Notes under the pieces: generated by a model
What the model saw: the letters and a program-made list of their open reading frames with translations, nothing else
What the model was told of the DNA's origin: nothing
Databases searched by the model: none
Assembly: GCA_022419385.1 (NCBI GenBank)
Contig: JAJUBI010000004.1
Location: 3,825,286-3,889,285 of the forward strand
Source of the DNA: Paraconiothyrium sp. Pb-2020
Lineage: Eukaryota; Ascomycota; Dothideomycetes; Pleosporales; Didymosphaeriaceae
Length of the DNA stretch: 64,000 bases
Reading direction: 5' to 3'
Shown: positions 44,273 through 54,608 of the stretch, piece after piece
Position numbering within the stretch: position 1 is the first letter of the stretch
How the letters are laid out: every line of letters starts with the position of its first letter
Made by a program: the position numbers and the translations under genes

Positions 44273-46454
44273 CGTGTGATTGTGAAACTTGAGTCTTGAA
44301 GCTGGTATAAATCTTTGGAGCACCCCAAGTGCGATCTGATCAACACTTACGATATATTCGTTAGTTGGCAATGTTCGTGACCTGTGGTATGCTGCGTTAC
44401 TCCAGGTTTTCTACAAACATTTAGCTTATCAATCAGCTTTGGCTGACGATGATGTCGTGTAGGATTGCCCGTTACGGGCGCGGTTAGCCTAGCCGAAACC
44501 TATCCGCACCAAAATGTCCTAGAATTGACCAATCACATACAACATCCGCTACAAAAGTGACTGTGGCCATTACAAATGCACCTGTGCCCCTGCTGAAGAA
44601 CCCCAAGGATCCCCACAATACTATGGTATTTTCGATCGACAGGTTTGTATAGTTCTGACCGATGTTCACGATATGACGAATCGGGATCAGACTTAGCGTT
44701 CGTTCCACCCTTCTAGATATGGGTTAGCGCTACTTGCAGTGAACAAATGCATGTAAACACGATAAACGACCTTGGAGATGAACGCATCGGAATAGGCATC
44801 CGTATCGATCGCTGGATACTTGTCATCCCACCCATATCCTCTACGGAAGTCAGAGATCACAGCTCGCTCACAGGTGGGCCTTTCGCCCTTCCTCACTCGT
44901 CTTGACACTCAAACATCTTTAATACTCGAAGGATGATAAAGATACACCGAAAGGAACGCACGGAGAGGAGTGCCGAGGCTCAACAGAGATCATTGTTTTG
45001 AACAGCGCCGATGCCTGAAGCTTTTCCTTCGAATGGAGCTTCCATAGACTTTCTTCAGGTGGGAAGTAACCTCAAGCCCGCTGACATAAACTCGACCACC
45101 GCGCCACGCCACGTCAAGTTGATCTCGTCTTATTGCGCAAACCAAACTTCTCGGTTCAGGAGATCAGACTGCCAGCTCTCCATTACCGCGATAAAGTAAT
45201 TGACTCAGCCATTGCAGTGAAAGTAACTTGTGGCCGCGCTCAATCCGAAATAGCTTATCCAAGCAAGATATATGGTTAAATTGGAGAGACTTCGGGCACA
45301 TGTTGGCGTACTGTCTAGGAATTTATCGTTTCACGGCTGACACAAGCCATCATGACTGACTCCGGAAAGTATATTCATCTTGGGCCTGGTTTGACTGAGA
45401 GAAGCCTTCTGTCTCGGTATACTAGAGATGTGTATGGAAGCTACACACGCGACAACGAGCTCAAAAGAGCCTCGCTATGGCTGCGTGCAGCCAGTGCCAT
45501 AAAAGTTGCATTTCAAGCTCTTGGTCAATCTTCACTCAGAGACGGTTTTTGTAGGAAGCATGTCTTCGAGAGGCAGGGTAAGTGGCTTCGAACAGCAAAG
45601 TCCTGCGAACCCGTGGAGCACAACGATTCGAGGATGACTAGAGATACTCCCTGCTGATGGAAATCGAGTGCCGACTGCTCCCTTCCCCCTTCGTCCCCAG
45701 AGGTTATATCTCCTCCACTAAGGCCCGGCCCGCAACCACCCAGAATATCCTCCGCGGATCCTGAGCTGCACGTGCACACATCCGACGCGTTTCACGCTCC
45801 GCTCTTGGCACACACCCCTGCTCGCCAAGATGCCCAAGACAGCACTGCGACTCGCGGCGTCGTGCTTGGTCGGAGCTTGACTCGGGGTGTGTTAATGGCA
45901 CCGTAGACATTGCATGGGGTTGAGGCAATATGCTGTGCATGACACCAAGGCGGAGAAGTGGCGATTTTAGGTCTCGGGCGGGAAGATGCGTGGGTGGATG
46001 GGGAAGGAATGCGTAATTGTTTCGGGATTTGAGATGCCGGAGGCGAAGAGGTCAAATTTCGAGGAAGAGTCATGAAAGCGGTCTTGAGGGAAGGGCTCGA
46101 TGTGGTGTTGTATTATGCGAATATGTCGAGATGTTGAAAAACTGGAAATCGGCCGAGTGAGGCGTGTCTGCAAGCACAGTGAGCAAAGGGAACCGAACTG
46201 ATCACTTAGTCGTTTATTGGATTCTATGCTTTTCTCCCAGCGCCCCCGTTCGTCGAGTCTTCCTCAATAGTACTAGTATACTTCCATATACGTTGCTCGT
46301 AGTAATCCCATCGTACACCGAAAAAGCCCCAATCGTAGAAAGGAAATGTTGCGCCAGATGAATAACTGCTTCCCCTCTTCGAACCTCCCCACGCGTGCTT
46401 CTGTTACAAAATGGGTATCAACGCCCTGCAAACTACCATTCCTCCGATCGCCGT
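44273..46454. other. Intergenic region with weak coding hints
   Basis: About 2.2 kb. It contains a plus-strand frame of 101 codons (45352-45657) with a plausible ATG context but no recognisable content. On the minus strand, a frame from 46173 has a basic, hydroxylated N-terminus like a mitochondrial presequence but stops after 68 codons. Neither is strong enough to call as a gene. The left end includes the MDR gene promoter. Confidence 0.35.
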
Positions 46455-47138
46455 TCAGACTTCGGTGATAGCCACAAGAGTCATCTTGGGCGCCTCGGCA
46501 TCCTCGACGACCTCGGAGCGCTTGGCCTTGCGGGCAGCACGCTCGCCGCCGGGGGCAGCAGCACCGTTGGCGGCAGAGTTGGCGGGAACGTTGAGACCAG
46601 CGTTGACAGTAATACCAACACCAGAACCTTCCTCACCAGTGCCGAGCTCAATCTTGGGCTGGTTCTGTTGAGCCCTCTCCGCGTAGCTCAAAGCAGCGTT
46701 GAAAGAGTTGATGTCTCGCTTGATCCACTGAACGGCGGCGGCAACAGCATCGATGTGGGCGACCTCAGCCGGCTCGGGAGCGGCTTCACGCTTGAGGATC
46801 TCGTTGATGTCACGGACGAGGTTGCCTCGCTTTGCTGCTTCGCCCTCAGCTGGTTGTTCTGGAGCCGGCTGGGCTTCGCCTTGCTGCTGTTCCTGCTGCG
46901 CGGCTTCACCCTGCTGGTTTGCTTGCTGACCTTGTCGTGCGGCTTGACCTGCTGCGCCTTGCTGAGCACCCTGGGCGAGAGTCGCCATCAATTCTGACGC
47001 ACCTGCTGCGCCCGCCGCTCCCAGTGATATTTCACCATCACCGACTACCAGGGCAGGCGAATAAGCTCCCAAGTTGATGTTAAGGGGTACAGCGCCGACG
47101 GCGGCAACGAGAGCGAGAAGAACGGTGTGAGAAAGCAT
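46455..47138 (-). CDS. Secreted precursor with several Kex2 sites
   Basis: Single exon, 227 aa from the ATG at 47138; a longer frame upstream crosses the probable promoter. The signal peptide (LSHTVLLALVAAVGAVP) is followed by a Gln/Ala-rich segment, then a stretch with recurring Lys-Arg pairs: EGEAAKRG, NEILKREA, VQWIKRDI and RKAKRSEV. Cutting at these by the Golgi protease Kex2 would yield several peptides. After one pair the sequence reads EAAPEPAE, which resembles the x-Ala/x-Pro dipeptide spacers trimmed by Ste13 in yeast pheromone precursors. No WxxxG-type pheromone core is present. The protein resembles multi-peptide precursors of filamentous fungi, but its peptide products, if any, are unknown. 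Confidence 0.78.
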   Translation of the reverse strand: MLSHTVLLALVAAVGAVPLNINLGAYSPALVVGDGEISLGAAGAAGASELMATLAQGAQQGAAGQAARQGQQANQQGEAAQQEQQQGEAQPAPEQPAEGEAAKRGNLVRDINEILKREAAPEPAEVAHIDAVAAAVQWIKRDINSFNAALSYAERAQQNQPKIELGTGEEGSGVGITVNAGLNVPANSAANGAAAPGGERAARKAKRSEVVEDAEAPKMTLVAITEV

Positions 47139-47380
47139 CTTGTCGGTTGTGGTTGGTATTATGGAGTTAGACTCGGTAGATGGGATGAAAGAGGAATTGA
47201 ATAAACGAAGTAGTGATCTTGAAAAAGTGATTGAAAGTCTAGTCGCCCGGCGACAGATGTGACTGATTAGGATAATCGGTAAGAAGTGAAGGTGAGTGGC
47301 CGGACTGGAGAGCAAAAGAGTGGGCTCATTGTGGTCTTATATCGATGTGAAGCTTGGCTGGGGAATCTTCACAATGCCCC
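47139..47380. other. Promoter region of the Kex2-site precursor gene
   Basis: Short upstream stretch with a TATA-like TTATATC at about 47337-47343, roughly 200 bp from the ATG. Nothing else recognised before the repeat area. Confidence 0.35.
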
Positions 47381-47558
47381 CCGCCAAGGCAGTCCCGCTG
47401 TTTGAAGGTGAGCTTGAAACTTCTGTGAGGCCGAGCCAAGCATGTGAGGTCTAGCATAGCAGACAGTCCGCATGCGTGCTTGTGAAGTGCGTAGAGAGGC
47501 CGCCAAGGCCCTCCGGCCGTTTGAGCCCAGCTCGAAACTTCTGTGATGCCACGCCAAG
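47381..47558. repeat. Degenerate direct repeat pair
   Basis: Two imperfect 60-bp copies in the same orientation, at about 47381-47440 and 47499-47558, 119 bp apart. Both share CCGCCAAGG at the left, GAAACTTCTGTGA in the middle and GCCAAG at the right, with scattered differences and small gaps. On the minus strand both can be read as L-G-x-A-S-Q-K-F-x-A-x-L, so the similarity also holds as protein. I cannot name the family. Confidence 0.65.
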
Positions 47559-48850
47559 AGGGATAAGCCTGGTCACGAAAGAGGACGTGTTAGACAGCCG
47601 GTACCCAAAGTGGGCCTGCCCCGAGGTCTGGATCATCGCGCGGCGATCTGACTGGGGACATACATGCTGTCACACTTGGGTGCGGCGAACCCCGTTATGA
47701 GATGCAGTCGGGTGGTGAGAATGTTTGTTTCTGGTCCCTGCGACTCGCCGTTTTGGAAGGTATGCGGTGGCGCATTCCGTCGTGCGAGAGGCCGTTAACG
47801 TGTCGAATAGAAGGCAGTTCTTTTGGAGATGCTCCTTTGAGGTGGATTGACACCTTCAGCAGGCGTCTTGCATGGGCGTGCGCATGTGCATGAAGGCCGA
47901 GCACGACTGACCGCAAGGCTTGGCTGTGTGCGCGGGAAGCTCAATTAATTGCCTCTCGCCAAGTGCGTCAAGCAAGCGAAGAAGATGCCGGCCGCTCTTG
48001 GGGCGACAAGCAGTTGCCAGCGGCTGTCCTCAGGCTGGGCCTTGGTGAACGGGTGCGATGTACACACTTGGCGGCGTGTCTCCACACGCGTTCGCCGAGA
48101 CGGCTGGGGAAAAGTGCGGTATCTGGGCGCTTTGAGCTTCGCAGTTGGAAGCTTTCTTCGCGACATTTGCTGTATTGGCCAAGCGGAGCGGCGAAATGCT
48201 TCTGTGGCCAAAGTGCGCTGGCTCACCAATGGGGTTTGAGACTCCCCAGGCGCACAGGCGGAGGTGGAGCTTGGCTGTCCGCGACTCTCGCAGCGCGTCG
48301 CAGAGATGCGACGAATGTTTCTTGGCCCGCCCCGCAGCCAGAGGGCCTTTGCGCTCAATGGAGATGCAGGGTGGTCTGTGAATGGATGTGCATCAAGGGG
48401 CCCGCTGACGCGGACGTGACGAGCATGCCTTAGGCTGTCTCATCACATGGAAAATCATCGAATCCAGCATATCGAGGCTTGCGGACGAGAAGGCTGGGCG
48501 CGTATGGAGATATTGAGCCTCATAAATTGCAGTGCTGCGAGGGGGTGAGAAAGAAACAATTCGTGTTGGGATCGAGGGAGCGATCAGCGGCGGCGCTTTC
48601 CCAGCACCTCGGCGCTTCTGTTTTTGCGCCTCCGCCCAACCCTTCTCCTCAAGCTGCATGTCCGAAGGGGCATACGATATCTTGGCAGAAACCTAGGACT
48701 ATGGAATTCGTACGCTGCTGGCAGCTGTGGAACGCTTCTGTTGCAGCGGACTTGTTCCTCGAGACCGGCTCAAGGGTTGCTCTCGTACGGATCCATCTCG
48801 AGTACATCGAGAAGCGCAGCAAGCATTTTCCTACCAACATCAACATCATC
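47559..48850. repeat. Possible extended repeat-derived region
   Basis: Further weak partial matches to the repeat core (a CTTCTGTG-like motif) occur at about 48198-48206, 48616-48624 and 48736-48744. Overlapping frames on both strands lack any domain, and GC content is higher than in the next 2 kb. I read it as decayed repeat sequence, but the evidence is only visual similarity. Confidence 0.35.
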
Positions 48851-50941
48851 ACGATAAGGTCGATCGAGCATGATCAGCATCTCTTAGGTTCTTGGGCAAT
48901 GCGAACTGTTGTGGAGACGATCCACTGCCCAGCTGTCCCCCGCTGGATGCCCCATCTCGCTCTCCAAGAGCCCATGCGACAGGTCTTGGTCGCAGTAGCA
49001 TATTGCTTGAGTATACCAAGAGCGACAAGACTTGTGGTCCGACAAGACCCGAGCACTTGCCACGCGTCTGGGTCCTGAGAGACTTGGCTTTGGACGGCTC
49101 GTCACTTAAGCGCCCCTTTTGCCTCCGTTCCGAAAGTCACATCTTTCCGAATTCTCATGGCCCAGATCTCTTTGTATTTCGCTAAATCGCTTTCACCTCT
49201 TTGACAAGTGCCGTCTGAAGTGAATGCATATCGAGGTTGCCGAGGTTTCGACTGCCACAATCTGAAGTTGAGGAGTGAGCTCGCGGTCTGCTTGCTGAAC
49301 CAAACTTTATTGGAATGTGGAGTTATCGAAGTGCTATTGAACACAACGTGTGGACTTTGCTCATTGGAATACAACAGACGTCCGGACCTTGTCCCTGAAG
49401 GGCCTACGAACGAGACCTCGATCGACCATCGAACGTTGGGGAGTTTAGGCACAGTGCTCTTGGATTGTCTTCACCCAGCAATACCGAACGAGGATGAAGT
49501 GGCGGAAACGATTTGGTAATCGACCTGTTCTAGAGTGCGCTACCGGTTCTTAAGACCTTGTGTCGTGCTAAGAGTTCCGAGGTGTGCTATATAATCTGAG
49601 GCCAGGAGATGTACATAAGATTGCGTTGCTCCTCAGAAACCGAAGCTTAGCACGCCGCTGAGCGGCTCTTTAATAAGAACTACTGCTTCTTCCCGCCGCA
49701 TGTTGTGATTCCCTACGATAACCTAGAAATATGCCTTGGGAGGGAAGGTGCTGGGAAACCATTACTCTTAAGTTAGAGTACGTGATCGTGACATTGAATG
49801 GCTGTATTTTCGTCTATCTCACGAAGCACCTGGTCATCCCGCCGGTTAATAAGGCTTGTCGATCGTCGAGCTAATCGCCGTCGCGCACTGAAGAACGTCA
49901 GGGGAGTGACTACATGTCACTTCCAACAGTCTAGTCTTCGTAGCCCACAGTAGATTATGTAGTAGCTCATGTAGCGGGAAGTCGCTTCATTCATGGCAAT
50001 TGGTCCATTTCAATGTCTGTGATCATCGAGGGATCTCGCCTTTTGTCTTGTTGCAAAAGTGCCCGCTTCAGATATACCAATGTCTGGAGGAAGGTTCAGA
50101 TGTATGTCCGGTCATAAACTGGAAGGGCCAATGGTTCGGTATGGAATAGTTCAACATCTATTCAGCTATTTGATCAAATTATGGACCATGTTCAAGTAGT
50201 TCAAAACATATTCATCCATGGTTTGTGGTGCCGACTTACCCTTTCAAGACATCTCACCAGCTCTTCCAGAAAATTCATCAGCCACAACACAACACCCGAA
50301 ATCTTTTAAACTGAGACGTTATTTTAGATCAACCGTAAATTGCAAGTAACAACAAAAATCGATGAGCCAAGCGCAAATTTGAAATTTGGTATTCCAGCTG
50401 CTGCTGCGTAGAACACACGTCCAGCTGTTGCGATCTCCAACAAACATCATGATGAGCTGATCTCTCCACACGTAATAGTCTCCTGATTGACTGGTGACTC
50501 TAATGTATCTGCGTGCAACTTCATTCTACTAAAGCGCAGTGAAACCTCTCTAGATGCCATCTCGTTACTGCCTACACATACCGAGTTTAAGCAAAGTTTT
50601 CGCCTCCTTGCTACCACGCTACGTTCATCTACTGCTTGAGCATACATGGACTCGAACTCAAGCAAAAGGCTATGTTCTGTACGTTGACGGATTCCCAAGA
50701 TTGCGCCTGTACAAGTCGGGGTGGTGCTCCCAGATGTAGCACGCCATCCGTCTTGAAGCTAACTGCAGCAGCCCATCCGCTAGCACAATACCCCGCTTCC
50801 AGATCCTTTCATCGTCGCGAAAATTTTCAACATCGCAGACCTGATTGTCAACAACTGTTGATGTTATTCAACGCGTCGTTGATCAATGCTTATCCACTGG
50901 TATATATACTAGAAATATTGAAATTTAGCCATCAACAAACA
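48851..50941. other. Gene-poor region
   Basis: About 2.1 kb with no supported coding gene. It becomes visibly AT-richer after 49550. Frames such as 48479-49078 (+) and 49102-49452 (-) show no domain or splice structure. The tRNA-Val gene begins at its right end. Confidence 0.4.
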
Positions 50942-51026
50942 GGCTCGGTGGTGTAGTTGGTTATCACGTCAGTCTAACATCTCGTTAGACCACTGAAGGT
51001 CCCGAGTTCAAACCTCGGCTGAGTCA
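50942..51026 (+). tRNA. tRNA-Val (anticodon AAC) with a short intron
   Basis: Full cloverleaf. The 7-bp acceptor stem (GGCTCGG with CTGAGTC) pairs with two G-T wobbles, the D-arm is GTG/CAC with a loop containing AGTTGG, and the anticodon stem is TCAGT/ACTGA. The T-arm is CCGAG/CTCGG with loop TTCAAAC. The anticodon loop reads C-T-AAC-A and is interrupted by an 11-nt stretch (TCTCGTTAGAC) directly after position 37, where nuclear tRNA introns lie. Removing it gives a 74-nt mature tRNA. The gene is flanked by non-coding sequence; the nearest T-run downstream is at about 51076-51080. Confidence 0.93.
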
Positions 51027-51378
51027 CTCGTTTCTACGACTTGCTCGTGTTCCTGCTTTCGACGGCAGGCCTCGCTTTTTGGCTTTTTGTGTGCGCGTCA
51101 GGGGAGACTGATTGGGTGCGGAAGCGATGGGCTAGCAATTTATCCCGCTGAGGAACATCAATCTTTACTAATTCATGGTATGCTCTTTTTGGATCTCCCT
51201 GGAAAGAATAGTTTGTACAATCGTTAAACGTTTACATATGTACCAGAACCGTGATCATACAGTAGCCAGTAAGCTGCGCTCGCACATCTTCATCTGCTTC
51301 TTATCTTCCGCTCCTCCCGTTCTCGCCTCGGATCTCCTACGCGATGCTCAGTGATGGGAATCGTCGATAAGTCCTCCT
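51027..51378. other. Short intergenic region downstream of tRNA-Val
   Basis: Contains T-runs near 51076 and 51083 that could end transcription of the tRNA. It also includes the 3' side of the NPCD-repeat gene. Nothing else is seen. Confidence 0.4.
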
Positions 51379-52283
51379 CTAGGCGACCTTGAAGCGCCTG
51401 GTGATAGCACGACGCTCGGCGATCGACCTCCTGTTGCTCTTGGTGGACTTGTCACACGGGTTCGCAGCAGCAGCGTTAGCATTCGCGCCCTTGTTGGAGT
51501 TGGCCTTGTTCTTCTTGCTGGCGTCGGCTTTCTTGGAGTTTCCGCTTTTCTTGTTCGCATTTCCGGCGCTCGCAGCGGCAGTGTCGCATGGGTTAGCAGC
51601 AGCGGTGGTGCTCGAGGCAGCGGCAGTCGAGCTAGCAGACACATTCGATCCAGCGTTTACATTGGCATTTCCAGTTCCAGCGTTGGCAGAAGCAGTGTCG
51701 CACGGGTTAGCAGCAGCAGCAGTGGTGCTCGAGGAGGAAGCAGCAGCGACGGTAGCGGTAGCAGACGCGCTCGATGCGGCATTTGCATTACCAGCTGAAG
51801 CATTGGAGGCTTGGTCGCATGGGACAGCCGCAGCGGTAGCAGTCGAGTTGGAAGCAGCGGCGGCCGCGCTGGCAGTGGCCTGGTTGGCAGACGCGCCAGT
51901 GTTGCCCTGGCCGGCGGCATTACATTGCGCTGATCGATATTAGCTACTGTTCATCTACATCTCCCTGCGATGTACTCACTCTGCTGATCAGCGCACGCCG
52001 ACACGCTCAGCGTCTTGTCTCCGCCGTTGGCTTTGTTCGCGCAGGCGTTGAACTGTTGATCACAGCTACGCTGCAGCGCAGCTCCGATGTTGACGAACGT
52101 GTCGCCCTTGACTTGAAACTTGCGGTCAGGGTTTCCAGAGTCGGTGATTGGTGTCGCAGTGATACCGCCAAGGGCCCCAGTGAACGTCTGGAAGTTTTGG
52201 GCCTGGCGCTTGATAGGAGAGGATGGAGCCGGAGCCGCGAGGGCAACTGCGAGAAGAGTGGAAAGAATTGAGGCGGTCTTCAT
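51379..52283 (-). CDS. Secreted Ala-rich protein with NPCD repeats and a basic tail
   Basis: Exons 51980-52283 and 51379-51929 (intron 50 bp, in phase) give about 284 aa. It has a signal peptide (KTASILSTLLAVALAAPAP) and a KR site (SPIKRQAQ). An N-terminal domain of about 75 residues follows with several cysteines (RSCDQQFNACANKAN, SACADQQ), like a small disulfide module. The remainder is low-complexity, rich in Ala, Ser, Thr and Asn, with four Pro-Cys-Asp motifs: one VPCDQAS and three of the type ANPCD. Each is preceded by a run of Ala. At the DNA level three units repeat every 114-117 bp. The C-terminus changes to Lys/Arg-rich sequence (SKKADASKKNKAN, SNRRSIAERR). I do not recognise the family; a cell-wall-linked role is inference. 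Confidence 0.82.
51451..51830 (-). repeat. Tandem repeat array coding the Pro-Cys-Asp motifs
   Basis: The same short DNA core (GTCGCAYGGG on the plus strand, coding Pro-Cys-Asp on the minus) begins at about 51451 (variant GTCACACGGG), 51583, 51697 and 51814. The last three are 114 and 117 bp apart and share long flanks, so this is a degenerate coding minisatellite. Copy-number variation between strains would be expected. Confidence 0.6.
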
Positions 52284-53300
52284 TTTGGTAGTGTTGTTGG
52301 GTAAGTGGTAAAATTGGGTATAATAGGCGTTAAAGTATGGGTATCGTAAAGACTGAAGAGTGAGTGGAATAAAGAGTGACCAGACTCAAAGAATGTAAGT
52401 GCGCAAAGGCAGTAGAGAAACGAAAGAATGCTGAGATGGAAGCTGATGTGCGTGTCGTTTGTGTGTGCTCTGCCAATGTACTTATACTGGCGCATGTGCA
52501 TCGTCGGTCCTTTAGTCCTGTCATCACAGTCACCACGTCCTTGCGAACCGCGTATCCGAGACCGCTGACGGCAGCAACATCTGCTCGTATCGCTCCTGCG
52601 TCCCTGGAGTCATCTTGTTATTGCGTGCCTAGTCCAGAATAGGTGGGCTTCGCGGTGCTAAGCTTTGCGCCCGGACAAAGCTTAACTTCTAGGACCCAAT
52701 AAGAGTGCCAGATGGGTCTGGGTTGAAATCTGGTGATGCTTGTTCGTGTCTGAGAATGGGTTTGGGGTTGCGCGAGCGAGAGATCTGAGGGTCGCATTGA
52801 CGTTTCGGGTGGCTGTCCAGGTTCCTGGGAAGCGACCGAGTAGCGCAGCATTGTAGAAAGATCGCTATAGAACAAGCGAACTGTGCCATACTTGCACCAC
52901 CAAGATTTAAGTGAATAGTTCGACTCTGCTATCAAATAGCTGGTGGTGCAGTATAACATGCATAATGTTCGTGGCTGCCGATGACGCTGCACCTGGTGTT
53001 GTCGAGAGCTTCGCGCTCTTCGCTTCGATCCCTGACAGCGATCATGCACATCTTGAGGCACATGTGAAGTAGAACTCCCAACCCCGACCCTCGAATGCTT
53101 TCTCGCGACTTCCACCAATACAGTAGCTTGAAATGCCGCCGTCGGTTTTCGCTGATAGGTGGATAGTAACGCTGAGACAGTTCAAACGCATCAAAGAACG
53201 CAGCGAAGAACTTCATCGATGGGTAAGCTACTGACTCGAAGCGAACGGCTACCCATCTGGGTTAGTGGATGCTTTCCAAGACGGTACGAGGTCCGTCTCT
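52284..53300. other. Intergenic region
   Basis: About 1 kb between two minus-strand genes, the left end being the NPCD-repeat gene promoter. Short frames here are not supported by signature or splice context. No RNA gene recognised. Confidence 0.4.
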
Positions 53301-54608
53301 TCATAGACTGACGTGGTCCCGAGTTGTTCGTCTCCAAAATACGGGAAGGCCTTTGCACTCCTCGCGCAGCATGTGTGGATCTGGCAAATCCTTCCACTCC
53401 AATCTCAGAAGTAGCTCTCGGCTGGTGGGTGACATGTTCGCGTCGTGCCTGTGAGCATCTGTAATGTATTGGCTTGCAGCGGCTTTATCACCAAGTTTGG
53501 TGCACACCTTTGATGCCTTGAGGGAAAGTATAGCCTTCGCGCGACCCGTCAGGGTCATGTTCTCTTCTTTGACATGCGCGGGGAAAGTCTCGAAAGTGCT
53601 TCCACCCACGAACCGGTCATCGCGATTCAGGTATCTAATCCCTTCTTCTGCAGCTCGCCGAGCATCTAAGTAGTGGGAGACTGCCCGATCTGGATGCCGC
53701 TTGGCTTCGATCAAGTGCGCAAAGATGAGCGTGCTATACACGTCTGCAACGGACTGAAACAACGATGCTTGAGCATGATGTTTGTTGTGCTGGAAACCTA
53801 GGGAGGCGTGAAACTTCCAGACGATGTCAAGTGCTCGTAGTATGAAACGCAGATCCGAGAAATTCCATCTCATCAAGTGATCGCTGTTTGCTATCATCGG
53901 ACGCATGTTGTAATTTACCCGAGATCTATATGAGGCGAACTCTCCAGCAAAGTCGAACCAGATACGGTCTTGATTGTGTAGTATCTTGGTCATCAACCGC
54001 TGATAATAGTCAGGTTCCAGTGGTCCCTGAATGCTCAAGGCTTTGAAAGTTGGTAAAAGCGGCATGGAAAGAAGAGGTCCAAACACTAGCTCAGAAAAGC
54101 GAGGAATCGTATACCGGAACGTGTTGTATATCTGGAATTCGACCAATGTTACTCGCTGCGGCCTTCTGAAAGCTATTGCAAGATCGTCGACAAGACATCG
54201 CAAATTACGCGCGGTGATTACGAAGGCGGCTCGTTCAAATGGTTTTGTCTGTACGAACCGCACGCTGAGACTTAACATTTCCATACTCAACGCGAAACGG
54301 CCATGTGACGCACTTCTGTGAATTTCGTCGACTGAACGGGAAGAGAGGAAGCATACTGCGGCTGGCGGCTTTAGCAGCAGACGGCTAAAGCTATAGTAGT
54401 CAGACTGGACTAGGACAAAGAGATTTCTTCCGTAAAAGACATCGCTACTCTCAGCGTAGATCTGGCGATTGGTATATAGAATGTTGATAGATACGTCGCG
54501 GGGGGCAAATGTGTATGACCCCTCTTCGGCTGGGCGAGGACCAAGCAGTTCTGTATAGATTTGTTCGCGGATGGTGACGGGCAGGTCAAGTAAGGATTTG
54601 GGGGCCAT
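53301..54608 (-). CDS. 2EXR/F-box-like protein
   Basis: Single exon, 435 aa from the ATG at 54608; an in-frame TTG upstream is rejected. The first residues (LLDLPVTIREQIYTELLGPR) match the N-terminal segment of the fungal 2EXR/F-box-like group, which begins with a Leu-Pro-x-x-Ile-Arg-x-x-Ile-Tyr motif. It is followed by a typical INILYTNRQIYAESSDVFYG, where a new helix begins with residues seen in most members. The remaining protein is helical, with two likely repeat-type helical areas near residues 260 and 340. Family members are numerous in filamentous ascomycetes and mostly uncharacterised; substrate-adaptor function is possible but unproven. A second, partial member begins at 63315. Confidence 0.85.
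   Translation of the reverse strand: MAPKSLLDLPVTIREQIYTELLGPRPAEEGSYTFAPRDVSINILYTNRQIYAESSDVFYGRNLFVLVQSDYYSFSRLLLKPPAAVCFLSSRSVDEIHRSASHGRFALSMEMLSLSVRFVQTKPFERAAFVITARNLRCLVDDLAIAFRRPQRVTLVEFQIYNTFRYTIPRFSELVFGPLLSMPLLPTFKALSIQGPLEPDYYQRLMTKILHNQDRIWFDFAGEFASYRSRVNYNMRPMIANSDHLMRWNFSDLRFILRALDIVWKFHASLGFQHNKHHAQASLFQSVADVYSTLIFAHLIEAKRHPDRAVSHYLDARRAAEEGIRYLNRDDRFVGGSTFETFPAHVKEENMTLTGRAKAILSLKASKVCTKLGDKAAASQYITDAHRHDANMSPTSRELLLRLEWKDLPDPHMLREECKGLPVFWRRTTRDHVSL

Noticed and set aside
45352..45657. 101-codon plus-strand frame with a good ATG context
   Set aside because: No recognisable content; below the level I would call a gene without RNA evidence.
48479..49078. 199-codon plus-strand frame
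   Set aside because: Lies in the degenerate repeat area; no domain, and competing frames on the other strand are equally long.
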